Shown: positions 15,349 through 23,830, numbered from the stretch's first letter. The stretch: DNA of 64,000 nucleotides from Nevskia sp. (GCA_016779605.1 JADHNH010000001.1:62001-126000), one strand, 5' to 3'. Translations and numbers: made by a program. The notes: generated from the sequence alone by a model not told the origin.

Positions 15349-15874
15349 GGCCTACATCGGCCTCGGCGCCAACCTGGGCGATCCGCCGGCGCAATTGCGC
15401 GCCGCGCTGGGCGCGCTGGGCGCGCTTCCCGGCACCGCCGTCGCCGCCGTGTCGCGCTTCTGGCGCAGCCGGCCGCTGTCCCTGCCCGGCGGCGAACCTG
15501 CGCAGACCGACCAGCCCGACTATTGCAACGCGGTCTGCGCGCTCGACACCCTAATGCCGCCCCTGGCTCTGCTCGAGGCGCTGCAGGCGATCGAAACAGC
15601 CGCCGGCCGCACCCGCGGCGGGCCGCGCTGGGGGCCGCGCCTGCTGGACCTGGACCTGCTGCACGTGGAAGGGGTGCAAATCGATTCCCCGCGCCTGACC
15701 CTGCCGCACCCGGAGCTGCAGCGGCGCGGCTTCGTGCTGCTGCCGCTGCTGGAGATCGCCCCGGCGCTGGAGATACCGGGGCTGGGCCGGGTGGCGGCGC
15801 TGGCCGCGGCCTTGAGCGGAGCGCCGCCGCAGCCCTGGGAGCGCCGCCCGGATGGCGCCCAGGCGACAACATGA
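15326..15874 (+). CDS. folK: 6-hydroxymethyl-7,8-dihydropterin pyrophosphokinase
   Basis: A GTG start within the end of pcnB gives 182 residues: MAPKAANRAYIGLGANLGDPPAQLRAAL. The HPPK signature is present in GPRWGPRLLDLDLLHVEGV, and LPHPELQRRGFVLLPLLEIAP is the usual second conserved block. It transfers pyrophosphate from ATP to hydroxymethyl-dihydropterin in folate synthesis. Pairing with pcnB upstream and panB downstream is common in gammaproteobacteria. The 3' end overlaps a predicted promoter for panB. Confidence 0.95.
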   Translation: MAPKAANRAYIGLGANLGDPPAQLRAALGALGALPGTAVAAVSRFWRSRPLSLPGGEPAQTDQPDYCNAVCALDTLMPPLALLEALQAIETAAGRTRGGPRWGPRLLDLDLLHVEGVQIDSPRLTLPHPELQRRGFVLLPLLEIAPALEIPGLGRVAALAAALSGAPPQPWERRPDGAQATT

Positions 15875-15881
15875 TTACACT
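15853..15881 (+). promoter_or_regulatory. Predicted promoter for panB leader
   Basis: TGGCGC (15853-15858), a 17-base spacer, then TACACT (15876-15881). It sits over the folK stop. Its layout matches the predicted panD promoter (17850-17878), including an identical -10 and the same distance to the hairpin pair (about 35 bases). Confidence 0.5.
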
Positions 15882-15916
15882 GCGGCCACTTCACGCGTGG
15901 CCGCGTCCACGCGAAC

Positions 15917-15994
15917 GGGCGTATGTCTTTTTGGGCCGCCCTGGCTGTCTCAAATCCGCGAACCCCGAAGAATGCCTTGGTGGGCCGCCGGGGG
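15917..15994 (+). ncRNA. Tandem hairpin leader RNA upstream of panB
   Basis: Hairpin 1 (15917-15941): stem GGGCG/CGCCC, an asymmetric UAU bulge, inner pairs GUCU/GGGC and a U loop. Hairpin 2 (core 15971-15989) repeats the core as AATGCCTTGGTGGGCCGCC with flanking CCCCG/CGGGG. The shared core is ATGYCTTNNTGGGCCGCC. The same pair precedes panD. The repeats begin about 35 bases after the predicted -10 and end about 80 bases before the panB start, so they would be in the 5' untranslated RNA. Tandem stem-loops with a bulged A upstream of pan genes recall the known 'pan' RNA motif, but the sequence here looks different. A cis-regulatory role is inferred. Confidence 0.65.
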
Positions 15995-16070
15995 CGCCAA
16001 CCATGCAGGAACTCCCGATGTCCAACACTCTAGCCTGGTGCGGCGCGCCGCCCGCGCGCGCCGCAGGAGC

Positions 16071-16910
16071 ATGCCCGTGACCGCCGCCCCCGCGGCCGCG
16101 CCCGGCGCAGCGGTGCATGTCGGCGAGCTGCGCCGCATGCGCGATGCCGGCGAACGCATCGCCTGCCTGACCTGTTACGACGCCAGCTTTGCCCTGATCG
16201 AGGATCGCGCCGGGGTCGACCTGGTGCTGATCGGCGATTCGCTGGGCATGGTGATCCACGGCCGCGGCACGACCACGGCGGTGACGGTCGCCGACATCGT
16301 CTACCACAGCCGCATCGTCGCGCCGTACCTGAAGCGGGCGTTCCTGGTGGCGGACCTGCCGTTCCTGTCGTTCGCCACGCGCGAGCGCGCGCTGGACGCC
16401 TCGCAGCGCGTGATGCAGGAAGGCGGCGCCAAGATGGTCAAGCTGGAAGGCGGGCGCGAGCAGGCCGACATCGTCGAATACCTGTCGGTGCGGGGAGTGC
16501 CGGTGTGCGCCCACCTGGGCCTGCAGCCGCAACTGATCCACAAGATGGGGGCGTTCCGCGTGCAGGGGCGGGAAGACGCCGCCGCCGAGGCGATGCTGCA
16601 CGACGCGCGCGTGCTGGAAGACGCCGGCGCCGACCTGCTGCTGGTGGAGTGCATTCCCGCGCCGCTGGCGCAGCGCATCACCGAGCAGGCGCACGTGCCG
16701 GTGATCGGCATCGGCGCCGGGCCGCAGGTCAGCGGCCAGATCCTGGTGCTGCACGACATCCTCAACATCTCGCCGACCGTCACCCTGGGGCGCAAGCCGC
16801 GCTTCGTGAAGAATTACATGGAAGGGTCGCCGGACATCGAAACGGCCATCCGGCGCTACGTGCAGGACGTGAAGTCGGGCGGCTATCCTGCGCCGGAACA
16901 CTGTTTCTAA
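16071..16910 (+). CDS. panB: 3-methyl-2-oxobutanoate hydroxymethyltransferase
   Basis: The 279-residue protein starts MPVTAAPAAAPGAAVHVGELRRM, behind AGGAG. It carries IACLTCYDASFALIEDRAGVDLVLIGDSLGMVIHG, the metal and ketoacid site. Later blocks KLEGG, VPVCAHLGLQPQ, LLLVECIPA and PVIGIGAGPQVSGQILVLHD are all typical. It makes ketopantoate from 2-ketoisovalerate and methylene-tetrahydrofolate, the first committed pantothenate step. It is followed by panC after 11 bases. The leader with repeated hairpins suggests control by a pathway signal. Confidence 0.97.
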   Translation: MPVTAAPAAAPGAAVHVGELRRMRDAGERIACLTCYDASFALIEDRAGVDLVLIGDSLGMVIHGRGTTTAVTVADIVYHSRIVAPYLKRAFLVADLPFLSFATRERALDASQRVMQEGGAKMVKLEGGREQADIVEYLSVRGVPVCAHLGLQPQLIHKMGAFRVQGREDAAAEAMLHDARVLEDAGADLLLVECIPAPLAQRITEQAHVPVIGIGAGPQVSGQILVLHDILNISPTVTLGRKPRFVKNYMEGSPDIETAIRRYVQDVKSGGYPAPEHCF

Positions 16911-16921
16911 AGGCCAGCGCC

Positions 16922-17770
16922 ATGCGCATCGTGCACAAGGTTTCCGACCTCCACACCGAGCTGTCCGACTGGCGCGCCGGGCTCGAGAGTGTGGCGCTGG
17001 TGCCGACCATGGGCAACCTGCACGCCGGCCACGCCAGCCTGGTCAAGCGGGCGCGCCAGCTCGGCGAGTGCGTGGTGGTGAGCATCTTCGTCAACCCGCT
17101 GCAGTTCGGGCCGCACGAGGATTTCGAGCGCTACCCGCGCACCCTGGCGGCCGACGCCAAGCTGCTCGAGGCCGAGCACGCCGACGTGGTGTTCGCGCCC
17201 GCGGTTGCGGATATGTACCCGGCCGGCTATCCGCCGCTGACCAGCGTGCACGTGGGCGGTACCGTGGCGGAAACCCTGGAAGGCGATTTCCGCCCCGGGC
17301 ATTTCACCGGCGTGGCGACGGTGGTCAACATCCTGTTCAACCTGGTGCAGCCGCGCGTGGCCATCTTCGGCGAAAAGGACTGGCAGCAGCTGCAGGTGAT
17401 CCGCCGCATGGTGGCGGACCTGGGCATGCCGGTGCGCATCGTCGGCATGCCCACGCTGCGCGAGGCCGACGGCCTGGCGATGAGCTCGCGCAACCAGTAC
17501 CTGCAGCCGGACGAGCGGGCGCGGGCGCCGTTGCTGCACGCCGCCCTGCAGGCGGTGGCGACCGCCACGGCCGAGGGCCGGCGCGATTTCGACGTGCTGT
17601 GCGCCGAGCAGAAAGCGGTGCTGGAAAACGCCGGCTTCCGCCCCCAGTACCTGGAGGTGCGCGAACCGGATCTCACCCCGCCGCGCGAGGATTCCGCCCG
17701 GCTGGTGGTGCTGGCCGCCGCCCACCTCGGCGCCACCCGGCTGATCGACAACGTCAGCCTGCGCCTCTGA
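16922..17770 (+). CDS. panC: Pantothenate synthetase (pantoate-beta-alanine ligase)
   Basis: The 282-residue protein has the HIGH-like ATP site PTMGNLHAGHASLVKRA, the pantoate site SIFVNPLQFGPHEDFERYPRT, and FGEKDWQQLQVIRRM. The KMSKS-like loop is in GLAMSSRNQYL. It joins pantoate and beta-alanine using ATP. It is cotranscribed with panB. PanD, which supplies beta-alanine, follows 240 bases later behind its own predicted promoter and leader rather than in the same transcript. Confidence 0.97.
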   Translation: MRIVHKVSDLHTELSDWRAGLESVALVPTMGNLHAGHASLVKRARQLGECVVVSIFVNPLQFGPHEDFERYPRTLAADAKLLEAEHADVVFAPAVADMYPAGYPPLTSVHVGGTVAETLEGDFRPGHFTGVATVVNILFNLVQPRVAIFGEKDWQQLQVIRRMVADLGMPVRIVGMPTLREADGLAMSSRNQYLQPDERARAPLLHAALQAVATATAEGRRDFDVLCAEQKAVLENAGFRPQYLEVREPDLTPPREDSARLVVLAAAHLGATRLIDNVSLRL

Positions 17771-17849
17771 GCCGGGCTGAGGCGGGCTGGGCCGCGGCGG
17801 GTGCGGCCGCGCCGTTTGTCGGACGGGCCGGCAGCGGAATGAAATAAGG

Positions 17850-17878
17850 TTGGCGCCAACGGTTATTAGGGTTACACT
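17850..17878 (+). promoter_or_regulatory. Predicted promoter for panD leader
   Basis: TTGGCG (17850-17855), 17 bases, TACACT (17873-17878). The -10 hexamer, spacer and distance to the first hairpin match the predicted panB promoter, which strengthens both calls. Confidence 0.55.
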
Positions 17879-17912
17879 TCGATGACTTGAATGGCCCTGG
17901 TGCCATGACAGT

Positions 17913-17983
17913 GGGCGTATGTCTTTTTGGGCCGCCCTCGCAGTCAAATCTCCGAGCCGGGTGCATGTCTTAGTGGGCCGCCC
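17913..17983 (+). ncRNA. Tandem hairpin leader RNA upstream of panD
   Basis: Hairpin 1 (17913-17937) is identical over 25 bases to the first panB-leader hairpin. Hairpin 2 (17959-17983) has the core ATGTCTTAGTGGGCCGCC: GGGTG/CGCCC outer stem with a U-G pair in place of C-G, CAU bulge, GUCU/GGGC inner stem and a UAGU loop. The C-to-U change keeps pairing. The linker (about GCAGTCAAATC) resembles that of the panB leader. Hairpin 2 ends 15 bases before AGGA of the panD ribosome site, so translation control is as possible as termination. No T-run is present. Confidence 0.65.
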
Positions 17984-18010
17984 TGTTCGTATCCCATTCA
18001 GGAATACGCC

Positions 18011-18391
18011 ATGCAACTGACCATGCTCAAGTGCAAGCTTCACCGCGCTTGCGTGACCCACTCCGAGCTCGACTACGAAGGCTCCTGCGCGATCGACGGG
18101 CGCCTGCTCGATCTCGCCGGCATCCACGAATACGAGCAGATCCAGATCTACAACGTGGGCAACGGCGAGCGTTTCACCACCTACGCCATCCGCGCCGAAA
18201 ACGGCAGCGGCATCATCTCGGTCAACGGCGCGGCCGCCCACAAGGCCCGCGTCGGCGACCGCGTGATCATCTGCAGCTACTGCGAGCTCGACGCCCGCGA
18301 AGCCAAGCTGCACAAGCCCAAGCTGGTCTACCTCGACGAGACCAACCGGGTGACCCGCACCGCCAATACCATCCCGGTGCAAGCCGCATAG
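18011..18391 (+). CDS. panD: Aspartate 1-decarboxylase precursor
   Basis: The 126-residue proenzyme starts [29 protein letters not shown]. The Gly24-Ser25 bond in YEGSC is the self-cleavage site that generates the pyruvoyl cofactor. The later region [20 protein letters not shown] is typical. It makes beta-alanine for PanC. AGGA eight bases upstream sets the start. It is a separate unit from panBC but carries the same leader type, so the branch can be co-regulated. Confidence 0.97.
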   Translation: MQLTMLKCKLHRACVTHSELDYEGSCAIDGRLLDLAGIHEYEQIQIYNVGNGERFTTYAIRAENGSGIISVNGAAAHKARVGDRVIICSYCELDAREAKLHKPKLVYLDETNRVTRTANTIPVQAA

Positions 18392-18514
18392 CCCCCTGCG
18401 CCGTGCCCTTGCGGGCGCGGCGGGCCCGCGAATATCGCGCAACCGGCGGCGCCGTCATCAGCGGTCCGCTGGCCCGGTATATGCTTGGCTTCGGTTTTCA
18501 GCCACGCGTTCCCC

Positions 18515-20134
18515 ATGTCCGTACTGACCGATAGCCATGCCTGGCGGGCCCTGCGGCAGCACGCCGAGGCCCTGAGCCAGAGTTCGCTGAACGACCTGTT
18601 CGGCTTCGAGCCGCAGCGCGCGCGCCAGTTCACCGCCGAAGCCGCCGGCCTGTTCCTCGACTACTCCAAGCAGCGCGTGGACGCGCGCGCGCTGGAACTG
18701 CTGCTGGGACTGGCCCAGCAGCAGGACCTGGCCGGCTGGATCCGCCGGCTGTTCGCCGGCGACCTGGTCAACCAGACCGAGGGCCGCGCGGCCTACCACA
18801 TGGCCCTGCGCGCGCCGCGCGGCCTGCGCATGGAAGTGCGCGGGCACGACGTCGTCGCCGACGTCCACGCGGTGCTGGACCGCATGGCGGCGCTGGCCGG
18901 CGAGCTGCGCAGTGGCGCCTGGCGCGGCGCCACCGGCCGGCCGATCACCGACGTGGTCAACATCGGCATCGGCGGCTCGGACCTGGGGCCGCGCATGGTG
19001 TGCCGCGCGCTGGCCGCGGCGGCGGACGGCCCGCGCACCCACTTCGTCGCCAACGTCGACGGCGCGCAGCTCACCCAGGCGCTGGGCCGGCTGGACCCGG
19101 CCGCAACCCTGCTGATCATCACCTCGAAGACCTTCACCACCCTGGAAACCATGGCCAATGCGCGCGCCGCGCGGCGCTGGCTGACCGACGCGCTGGGCGA
19201 GGCGGCGGTGTCGCGGCATTGCGTGGCGGTTTCCACCAACCGCGCGGAAGTCGAGAAGTTCGGCATCGACGCCGAGCGCATGTACGGCTTTTGGGACTGG
19301 GTTGGCGGGCGCTACTCGCTGTGGTCGTCGGTCGGCCTGTCGATCATGATCGCGGTCGGGCCGGCGCGCTTCGGCGAGCTGCTGGCCGGCGCGCACGCCA
19401 TGGATCAGCATTTCCGCAGCGCCCCGCTGCCGGCCAACCTGCCGGTGCTGCTCGGCCTGCTGGGCGTGTGGAACACCAATTTCCTGGGCGCGGCCAGCCA
19501 GGTGGTGGCGCCGTATGCGCAGGACCTCGAATATTTCGTGGCCTGGCTGCAGCAGCTCGAGATGGAGTCCAACGGCAAGAGCGTCAACCGCCAGGGCCTT
19601 CCGGTGGACTACGCCACCACGCCGGCCATCTGGGGCGACGTCGGCACCAACTCGCAGCACGCGTTTTTCCAGATGCTGCACCAGGGCTCGGCGGTGCACC
19701 CGGTGGACTTCATCCTGCCCACCGGCGGCGGCGAGGCGCTGCCCGAGCAGCACCGCATGCTGATCGCCAACTGCCTGGCGCAGAGCGCGGCGCTGATGCG
19801 CGGCAAGCCGGCGATCCAGGTACGGGGCGAGCTGCAGGCGCAGGGCCTGCAGGGCGACGCGCTGGAAGCGGCGATCCCGCACCGGGTGTTCTCCGGCAAC
19901 CGGCCCAGCAACACCATCCTGCTGCCGCGGCTGGATGCGTTCCACCTCGGCGCCCTGCTGGCGCTGTACGAGCACCGCACCTTCGTGCAGAGCGTGATCT
20001 GGAACATCAACGCCTTCGACCAGTGGGGCGTGGAGCTGGGCAAGCAGCTCGCGCAGTCGGTGCTGGGCGCCATGCACGGCGGCGACGCCGCGGCGCTCGA
20101 CGCATCCACGCGCGCGCTGCTGGCGCGGCTTTGA
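18515..20134 (+). CDS. pgi: Glucose-6-phosphate isomerase
   Basis: The 539-residue protein starts MSVLTDSHAWRALRQHAEALS. It shows the family blocks VVNIGIGGSDLGPRMVCRAL, LLIITSKTFTTLETMANA, FWDWVGGRYSLWSSVGL and GKSVNRQGLPVDYATTPAIWGDVGTNSQHAFFQMLHQG. The last contains the catalytic Glu/His region, and KQLAQSVLGAM near the end holds the catalytic Lys. It interconverts glucose-6-P and fructose-6-P. It directly follows panD, as in Xanthomonas-type genomes. The next gene overlaps its stop. Confidence 0.97.
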   Translation: MSVLTDSHAWRALRQHAEALSQSSLNDLFGFEPQRARQFTAEAAGLFLDYSKQRVDARALELLLGLAQQQDLAGWIRRLFAGDLVNQTEGRAAYHMALRAPRGLRMEVRGHDVVADVHAVLDRMAALAGELRSGAWRGATGRPITDVVNIGIGGSDLGPRMVCRALAAAADGPRTHFVANVDGAQLTQALGRLDPAATLLIITSKTFTTLETMANARAARRWLTDALGEAAVSRHCVAVSTNRAEVEKFGIDAERMYGFWDWVGGRYSLWSSVGLSIMIAVGPARFGELLAGAHAMDQHFRSAPLPANLPVLLGLLGVWNTNFLGAASQVVAPYAQDLEYFVAWLQQLEMESNGKSVNRQGLPVDYATTPAIWGDVGTNSQHAFFQMLHQGSAVHPVDFILPTGGGEALPEQHRMLIANCLAQSAALMRGKPAIQVRGELQAQGLQGDALEAAIPHRVFSGNRPSNTILLPRLDAFHLGALLALYEHRTFVQSVIWNINAFDQWGVELGKQLAQSVLGAMHGGDAAALDASTRALLARL

Positions 20135-21153
20135 ACCAGGCGTCCCGGGGCGGCCGCGGTGCCGCGCGGTGGCCAGCCTTGGTCGGCCTGCGGCACCGGA
20201 TCCTCGCCGCGGCCGGCGCCGGCCTCGCAGCCTTGCTGTGCGGCTGCGCCGCAAGCGGGCCGCAGCTGCGCGAGTTCAAGGTGACCGGGCCGGCGCTGGA
20301 GCTGCCGCGGGTGCCGTACGCCGCCGAGGACGGGCATCGCGGCGGGCCGGCTGCGCTGGCGATGGCGCTGGGCGCCGCCGGCGTGCCGGCCGCGCCGTCC
20401 AGCCTGGACGACGAGATCCAGCGCGGCGAGGAGCAGGACGACACCCGCACGGCGATGGTGCAGGCGGTGCTGGCGCGCGGCCTGGTGCCGAACGTGATCA
20501 AATCCCCCACCGTGGACCTCGACGTGGTGCGCGAGCTGCGCGCTGGCCACGCGGTGGTGGTGCTGCTGTACCGCGGCATGCTGCTGCGCTACTGGGAATA
20601 CGCGGTGATCGTGGGGGTGGACCCCGGCGCCAACACCTTCGTCCTGCATACCGGCACGCATCGTCACCTGGTGCTCGACTACCCGGACCTGCTGGCGGCC
20701 TGGGGCGACAGCGATTACTGGGCGCTGGTGGTGAGCGCGCCGGACGACGTGCCGGCGACGGTGAGCCCCCCGCAGTGGCTGGCGCGCGCCGGCGACCTGG
20801 AACGCACCGGCAAGCCTGGGCAAGCCATGCAGGCCTACCTGGCGGCCACCCGCCGCTGGCCCGCCGAGCCGCTGGCCTGGGCCGCGCTGGGCCGCCTGCG
20901 CGCCGCCCAGCACGACCTGCATGGCGCCACCGAGGCGTTCATCGCCGCGCTCAAGCTCGCCCCGGGTGCCGCCGCCATCCACGCCGACTTCGCGCGCGTG
21001 CTGCGCGAGCGTCAATGCGCCGACCAGGCGCAGGACGAGATCGGCCTGGCGGTCGCGCAGGAGCGCGACCCCGGCCGCCGCGCCGCCGACGAGCGCCTGC
21101 AGCGCGAGCTCGACGCGCTGGCCGGGCCTTCGGTGGTGTGCCCGCTGGATTGA
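20131..21153 (+). CDS. Lipoprotein with degenerate C39-like peptidase fold and TPR tail
   Basis: A TTG overlapping the pgi stop (TTGA) opens a 340-residue protein. An N-terminal hydrophobic segment ends in AALLCGCAAS, a lipobox-like site. The next domain, VPYAAEDGHRGGPAALAMALGAAGVPA, aligns with the 'QCGPAALA' active-site region of PA2778-like cysteine peptidases. The Gln-Cys pair is Arg-Gly here, and the later His is Glu (WEYAVIVGVD). The C-terminus (about residues 215-330) has TPR-like helices. It is therefore probably a non-catalytic envelope protein, perhaps a binding scaffold. The start codon is uncertain. Confidence 0.65.
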   Translation: MNQASRGGRGAARWPALVGLRHRILAAAGAGLAALLCGCAASGPQLREFKVTGPALELPRVPYAAEDGHRGGPAALAMALGAAGVPAAPSSLDDEIQRGEEQDDTRTAMVQAVLARGLVPNVIKSPTVDLDVVRELRAGHAVVVLLYRGMLLRYWEYAVIVGVDPGANTFVLHTGTHRHLVLDYPDLLAAWGDSDYWALVVSAPDDVPATVSPPQWLARAGDLERTGKPGQAMQAYLAATRRWPAEPLAWAALGRLRAAQHDLHGATEAFIAALKLAPGAAAIHADFARVLRERQCADQAQDEIGLAVAQERDPGRRAADERLQRELDALAGPSVVCPLD

Positions 21154-21211
21154 TTCCCCGGGGCACTGGTCGGGATTCGAACAGTGTCCGCAATAGTCCT
21201 GCAGGCCGCTT

Positions 21212-22324
21212 TCACGATTCCCGATTCCCGTCTCCCGATTCCCGGGCAGCGGCGGCAGCCGCCTGCCGCCCCAGAGCCCAGCGCACGTGCTCGCGCACCA
21301 GCGCGTCGGCGTCGTCGGCCCGCGCCGCCAGCGCGGCCTGCGTCGCGGCCGACGGCGGCGCATTGCCCAGGGCCACGGCGACGTTGCGCAGGAAGCCGGG
21401 GTAGCCGGCGCGGCGCAGCGCCATGCCCTCGGTCTTGCGCTGCCACTCGTCGCGGCTCCAGCCGAACAGCTCGCCCAGCCGGGGTGCATCCAGGCCGTGG
21501 CGCGGCGCGAACGCCGGGTCGGCGCTGAGGCGCGCGTAGCGGTTCCAGGGGCAGGCCAGCTGGCAGTCGTCGCAGCCGAAGATGCGGTTGCCGACGGCGG
21601 CACGGAATTCCTCGGGAATGGCGCCGCGGTTTTCGATGGTCAGGTAGGAAATGCAGCGGCGCGCGTCGAGCCGGTAGGGTGCGACGATGGCGCGCGTCGG
21701 GCAGATGTCGATGCAGGCCTGGCAAGTGCCGCAGTGGTCCTTCTGCACCTCCCGGGCGGCCGGCAAGGGCAGGTCGGTATAGATCTCGCCGATGAAAAAC
21801 CAGGAGCCGGCCTGGCGGTGCAGCAGCAGGGTGTGCTTGCCGATCCAGCCCAGGCCGGCATTGCGCGCCAGCGCTTTTTCCAGCGCCGGTGCGCTGTCGC
21901 ACAGCACGCGGTAGCCGAACGGCCCGGCCGCCCGCTCGATGCGCTGCGCCAGCTGCTTGAGCCGGGCGCGCATCAGCTTGTGGTAGTCGCGGCCGAGCGC
22001 ATAGCGCGAGATGTAGGCGCGATCGCCGTCGGCAAGGATCGCTTCGGCGGCGGCCGCGTCGGGCCGGTATTCCAGGCGCGCGCTGATCACCGACACGGTG
22101 CCGGGGCGCAGCGCCGCCGGCGCAGCGCGCATCGCCGGGTCGTGCTCCATGTAGTCCATGCGGCCCTGCCAGCCGTCCTGCAGCCAGCGGCGCAGGTGCG
22201 CAAGGTCTTCGCCCAGCTCCTGCCGTGCCACCGCGGCGTCGGCGAAGCCGCAGGCGCGCGCCCACTCGCCGATCAGCGGCAGCCAGTCCGGAACCTGCGA
22301 GGGAGGCGACTTATACTGGGACAT
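21212..22324 (-). CDS. queG: Epoxyqueuosine reductase
   Basis: The 370-residue protein starts MSQYKSPPSQVPDWLPLIGEW. It has the cobalamin-binding N-terminal domain (RPGTVSVISARLEYRP, YALGRDYHKLMRARL, CDSAPALEKALARNAGLGWIGKHTLLL). Two [4Fe-4S] cluster motifs follow: CGTCQACIDICP and CDDCQLACPWN. It makes queuosine in tRNA from epoxyqueuosine. The last residues (RESGDGNRES) are encoded by the heptamer repeat downstream, so the repeat has been absorbed into the reading frame. Its ATG directly abuts the divergent nnr ATG. Confidence 0.95.
   Translation of the reverse strand: MSQYKSPPSQVPDWLPLIGEWARACGFADAAVARQELGEDLAHLRRWLQDGWQGRMDYMEHDPAMRAAPAALRPGTVSVISARLEYRPDAAAAEAILADGDRAYISRYALGRDYHKLMRARLKQLAQRIERAAGPFGYRVLCDSAPALEKALARNAGLGWIGKHTLLLHRQAGSWFFIGEIYTDLPLPAAREVQKDHCGTCQACIDICPTRAIVAPYRLDARRCISYLTIENRGAIPEEFRAAVGNRIFGCDDCQLACPWNRYARLSADPAFAPRHGLDAPRLGELFGWSRDEWQRKTEGMALRRAGYPGFLRNVAVALGNAPPSAATQAALAARADDADALVREHVRWALGRQAAAAAARESGDGNRES
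21213..21245. repeat. Short GATTCCC heptamer array
   Basis: Four to five copies of GATTCCC with period about 7, one variant (GTCTCCC). It overlaps the queG stop codon. Larger related arrays occur at 43721, 46711 and 61467. Confidence 0.8.
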
Positions 22325-23830
22325 ATGGACGACATCCGACACCGATTGTATGCCGCCGCGCAGGTGCGCGAGCTGGACCGGCGCGCCATCGAGGACTGCG
22401 GCATCGCCGGCTACGAGCTGATGCAGCGGGCCGCGCGCGCCGCCTGGAAAGCCGCGCGCGCGCAATGGCCGGCCGCAAAGTCGGTGGTGGTGGCGGCCGG
22501 CCCCGGCAACAACGGCGGCGACGGCTACGAGATCGCCAGCCTGGCGCATGCGGACGGGCTGGCGGTGCAGGTGCTGCAGATCGGCGATCCGCCGCAGCGC
22601 GGCGACGCGGCGCTGGCCCGTGCCGCCTGGCTGGCGCGCGGCACGGTGCAGGACTGGATGCAGGTCGGCGGCGCGCTGCCCAAAGCCGACCTGGTGGTGG
22701 ATGCGATCTTCGGCACCGGCCTGTCGCGCATGCCGCAGGGCGTGGCGCGCGAGGCCATCGCCGCGATCAACGCGGCGCACGCCGAGGGCACCGGCGTGCT
22801 GGCGGTCGACATCCCCTCCGCGCTGCAGTCCGATACCGGCGCGGTGCTCGGCGAGGCGATCGTCGCCGACCTCACGGCGACGTTCATCGGGCTCAAGGTC
22901 GGTCTGTACACCGGCGAAGGCCCCGCGCACACCGGCCGCGTCGCCTTCGACGCGCTGGATGTTCCGGCGCAAGTGCACGAGTCGCCGGCGCCGGACGCCC
23001 TGCTGCTCGACGCCGCCAACCTGCGCGCGCTGCTGCCGCGGCGCGTGCGCACCGCGCACAAGGGCGACCATGGTCATGTGCTGATCGTCGGCGGCGAGTC
23101 CGGCCTGGTCGGCGCGGTGCTGATGGCGGCGCGCGCCGCCCTGCGGACGGGCGCCGGGCTGGTCAGCGTGGCGACCCGCGCGGCCCACGCGGCGGTGTGC
23201 GCGGCGGCGCAGCCCGAAGGCATGTTTCGCGGCGTCGAATCCGCCGCCGAGCTGGGGCCCCTGCTGGACCGCGCGGATGTCGTGGCGATCGGTCCCGGCC
23301 TGGGGCAGGGCGAGTGGGCGCGCATGGTATGGGTCGAAGTGCTGGCCTCGGACAAGCCGCTGGTGGTCGATGCCGACGCCCTCAACCTGCTCAGCCGCAA
23401 CCTGCGCTGGCGGGAAAACTGGGTGCTCACCCCGCATCCCGGCGAATGCGGCCGGCTGCTGGGCAGCAGCGCGGCCGCGGTGCAGGCGGACCGCCTGGCG
23501 GCGGTGCGCGAGCTGCATCGGCGCTATGGCGGCGTCGCGGTGCTCAAGGGCGCGGGCAGCCTCGTACTGGGGGACCAGCTGCAGGTCTGCCCCTACGGCA
23601 ATCCGGGGATGGGTGTCGGCGGCATGGGCGACGTGCTGTCCGGCATCGTGGCGGCATTGGTCGGCCAGGGCTTGTCGATCGAACAGGCGGCCTGCGGCGG
23701 GGTGCTGGCGCATGCGCTGGCGGGCGACCTCGCCGCGGCCGGCGGCGAGCGCGGCCTGCTGCCGTCCGACCTGATCGACGTGCTGCGCACGGTGGTCAAC
23801 CCGCCGGCCGGCGCGCCCGAGCGCCGGTGA
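22325..23830 (+). CDS. nnr: Bifunctional NAD(P)H-hydrate repair enzyme
   Basis: The 501-residue protein fuses two domains. The N-terminal epimerase (YjeF-N) shows AGPGNNGGDGYEIASLA and DAIFGTGLSR. The C-terminal ADP/ATP-dependent dehydratase (ribokinase-like) shows GDHGHVLIVGGESGLVGAVLMAARAAL, VVDADALNLL, VLTPHPGE and the catalytic GMGVGGMGDVLSGI. Together they repair hydrated NAD(P)H. The ATG is the right half of CATATG shared with the divergent queG start. Its stop overlaps the tsaE start as GTGA, the usual nnr-tsaE operon. Confidence 0.96.
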   Translation: MDDIRHRLYAAAQVRELDRRAIEDCGIAGYELMQRAARAAWKAARAQWPAAKSVVVAAGPGNNGGDGYEIASLAHADGLAVQVLQIGDPPQRGDAALARAAWLARGTVQDWMQVGGALPKADLVVDAIFGTGLSRMPQGVAREAIAAINAAHAEGTGVLAVDIPSALQSDTGAVLGEAIVADLTATFIGLKVGLYTGEGPAHTGRVAFDALDVPAQVHESPAPDALLLDAANLRALLPRRVRTAHKGDHGHVLIVGGESGLVGAVLMAARAALRTGAGLVSVATRAAHAAVCAAAQPEGMFRGVESAAELGPLLDRADVVAIGPGLGQGEWARMVWVEVLASDKPLVVDADALNLLSRNLRWRENWVLTPHPGECGRLLGSSAAAVQADRLAAVRELHRRYGGVAVLKGAGSLVLGDQLQVCPYGNPGMGVGGMGDVLSGIVAALVGQGLSIEQAACGGVLAHALAGDLAAAGGERGLLPSDLIDVLRTVVNPPAGAPERR

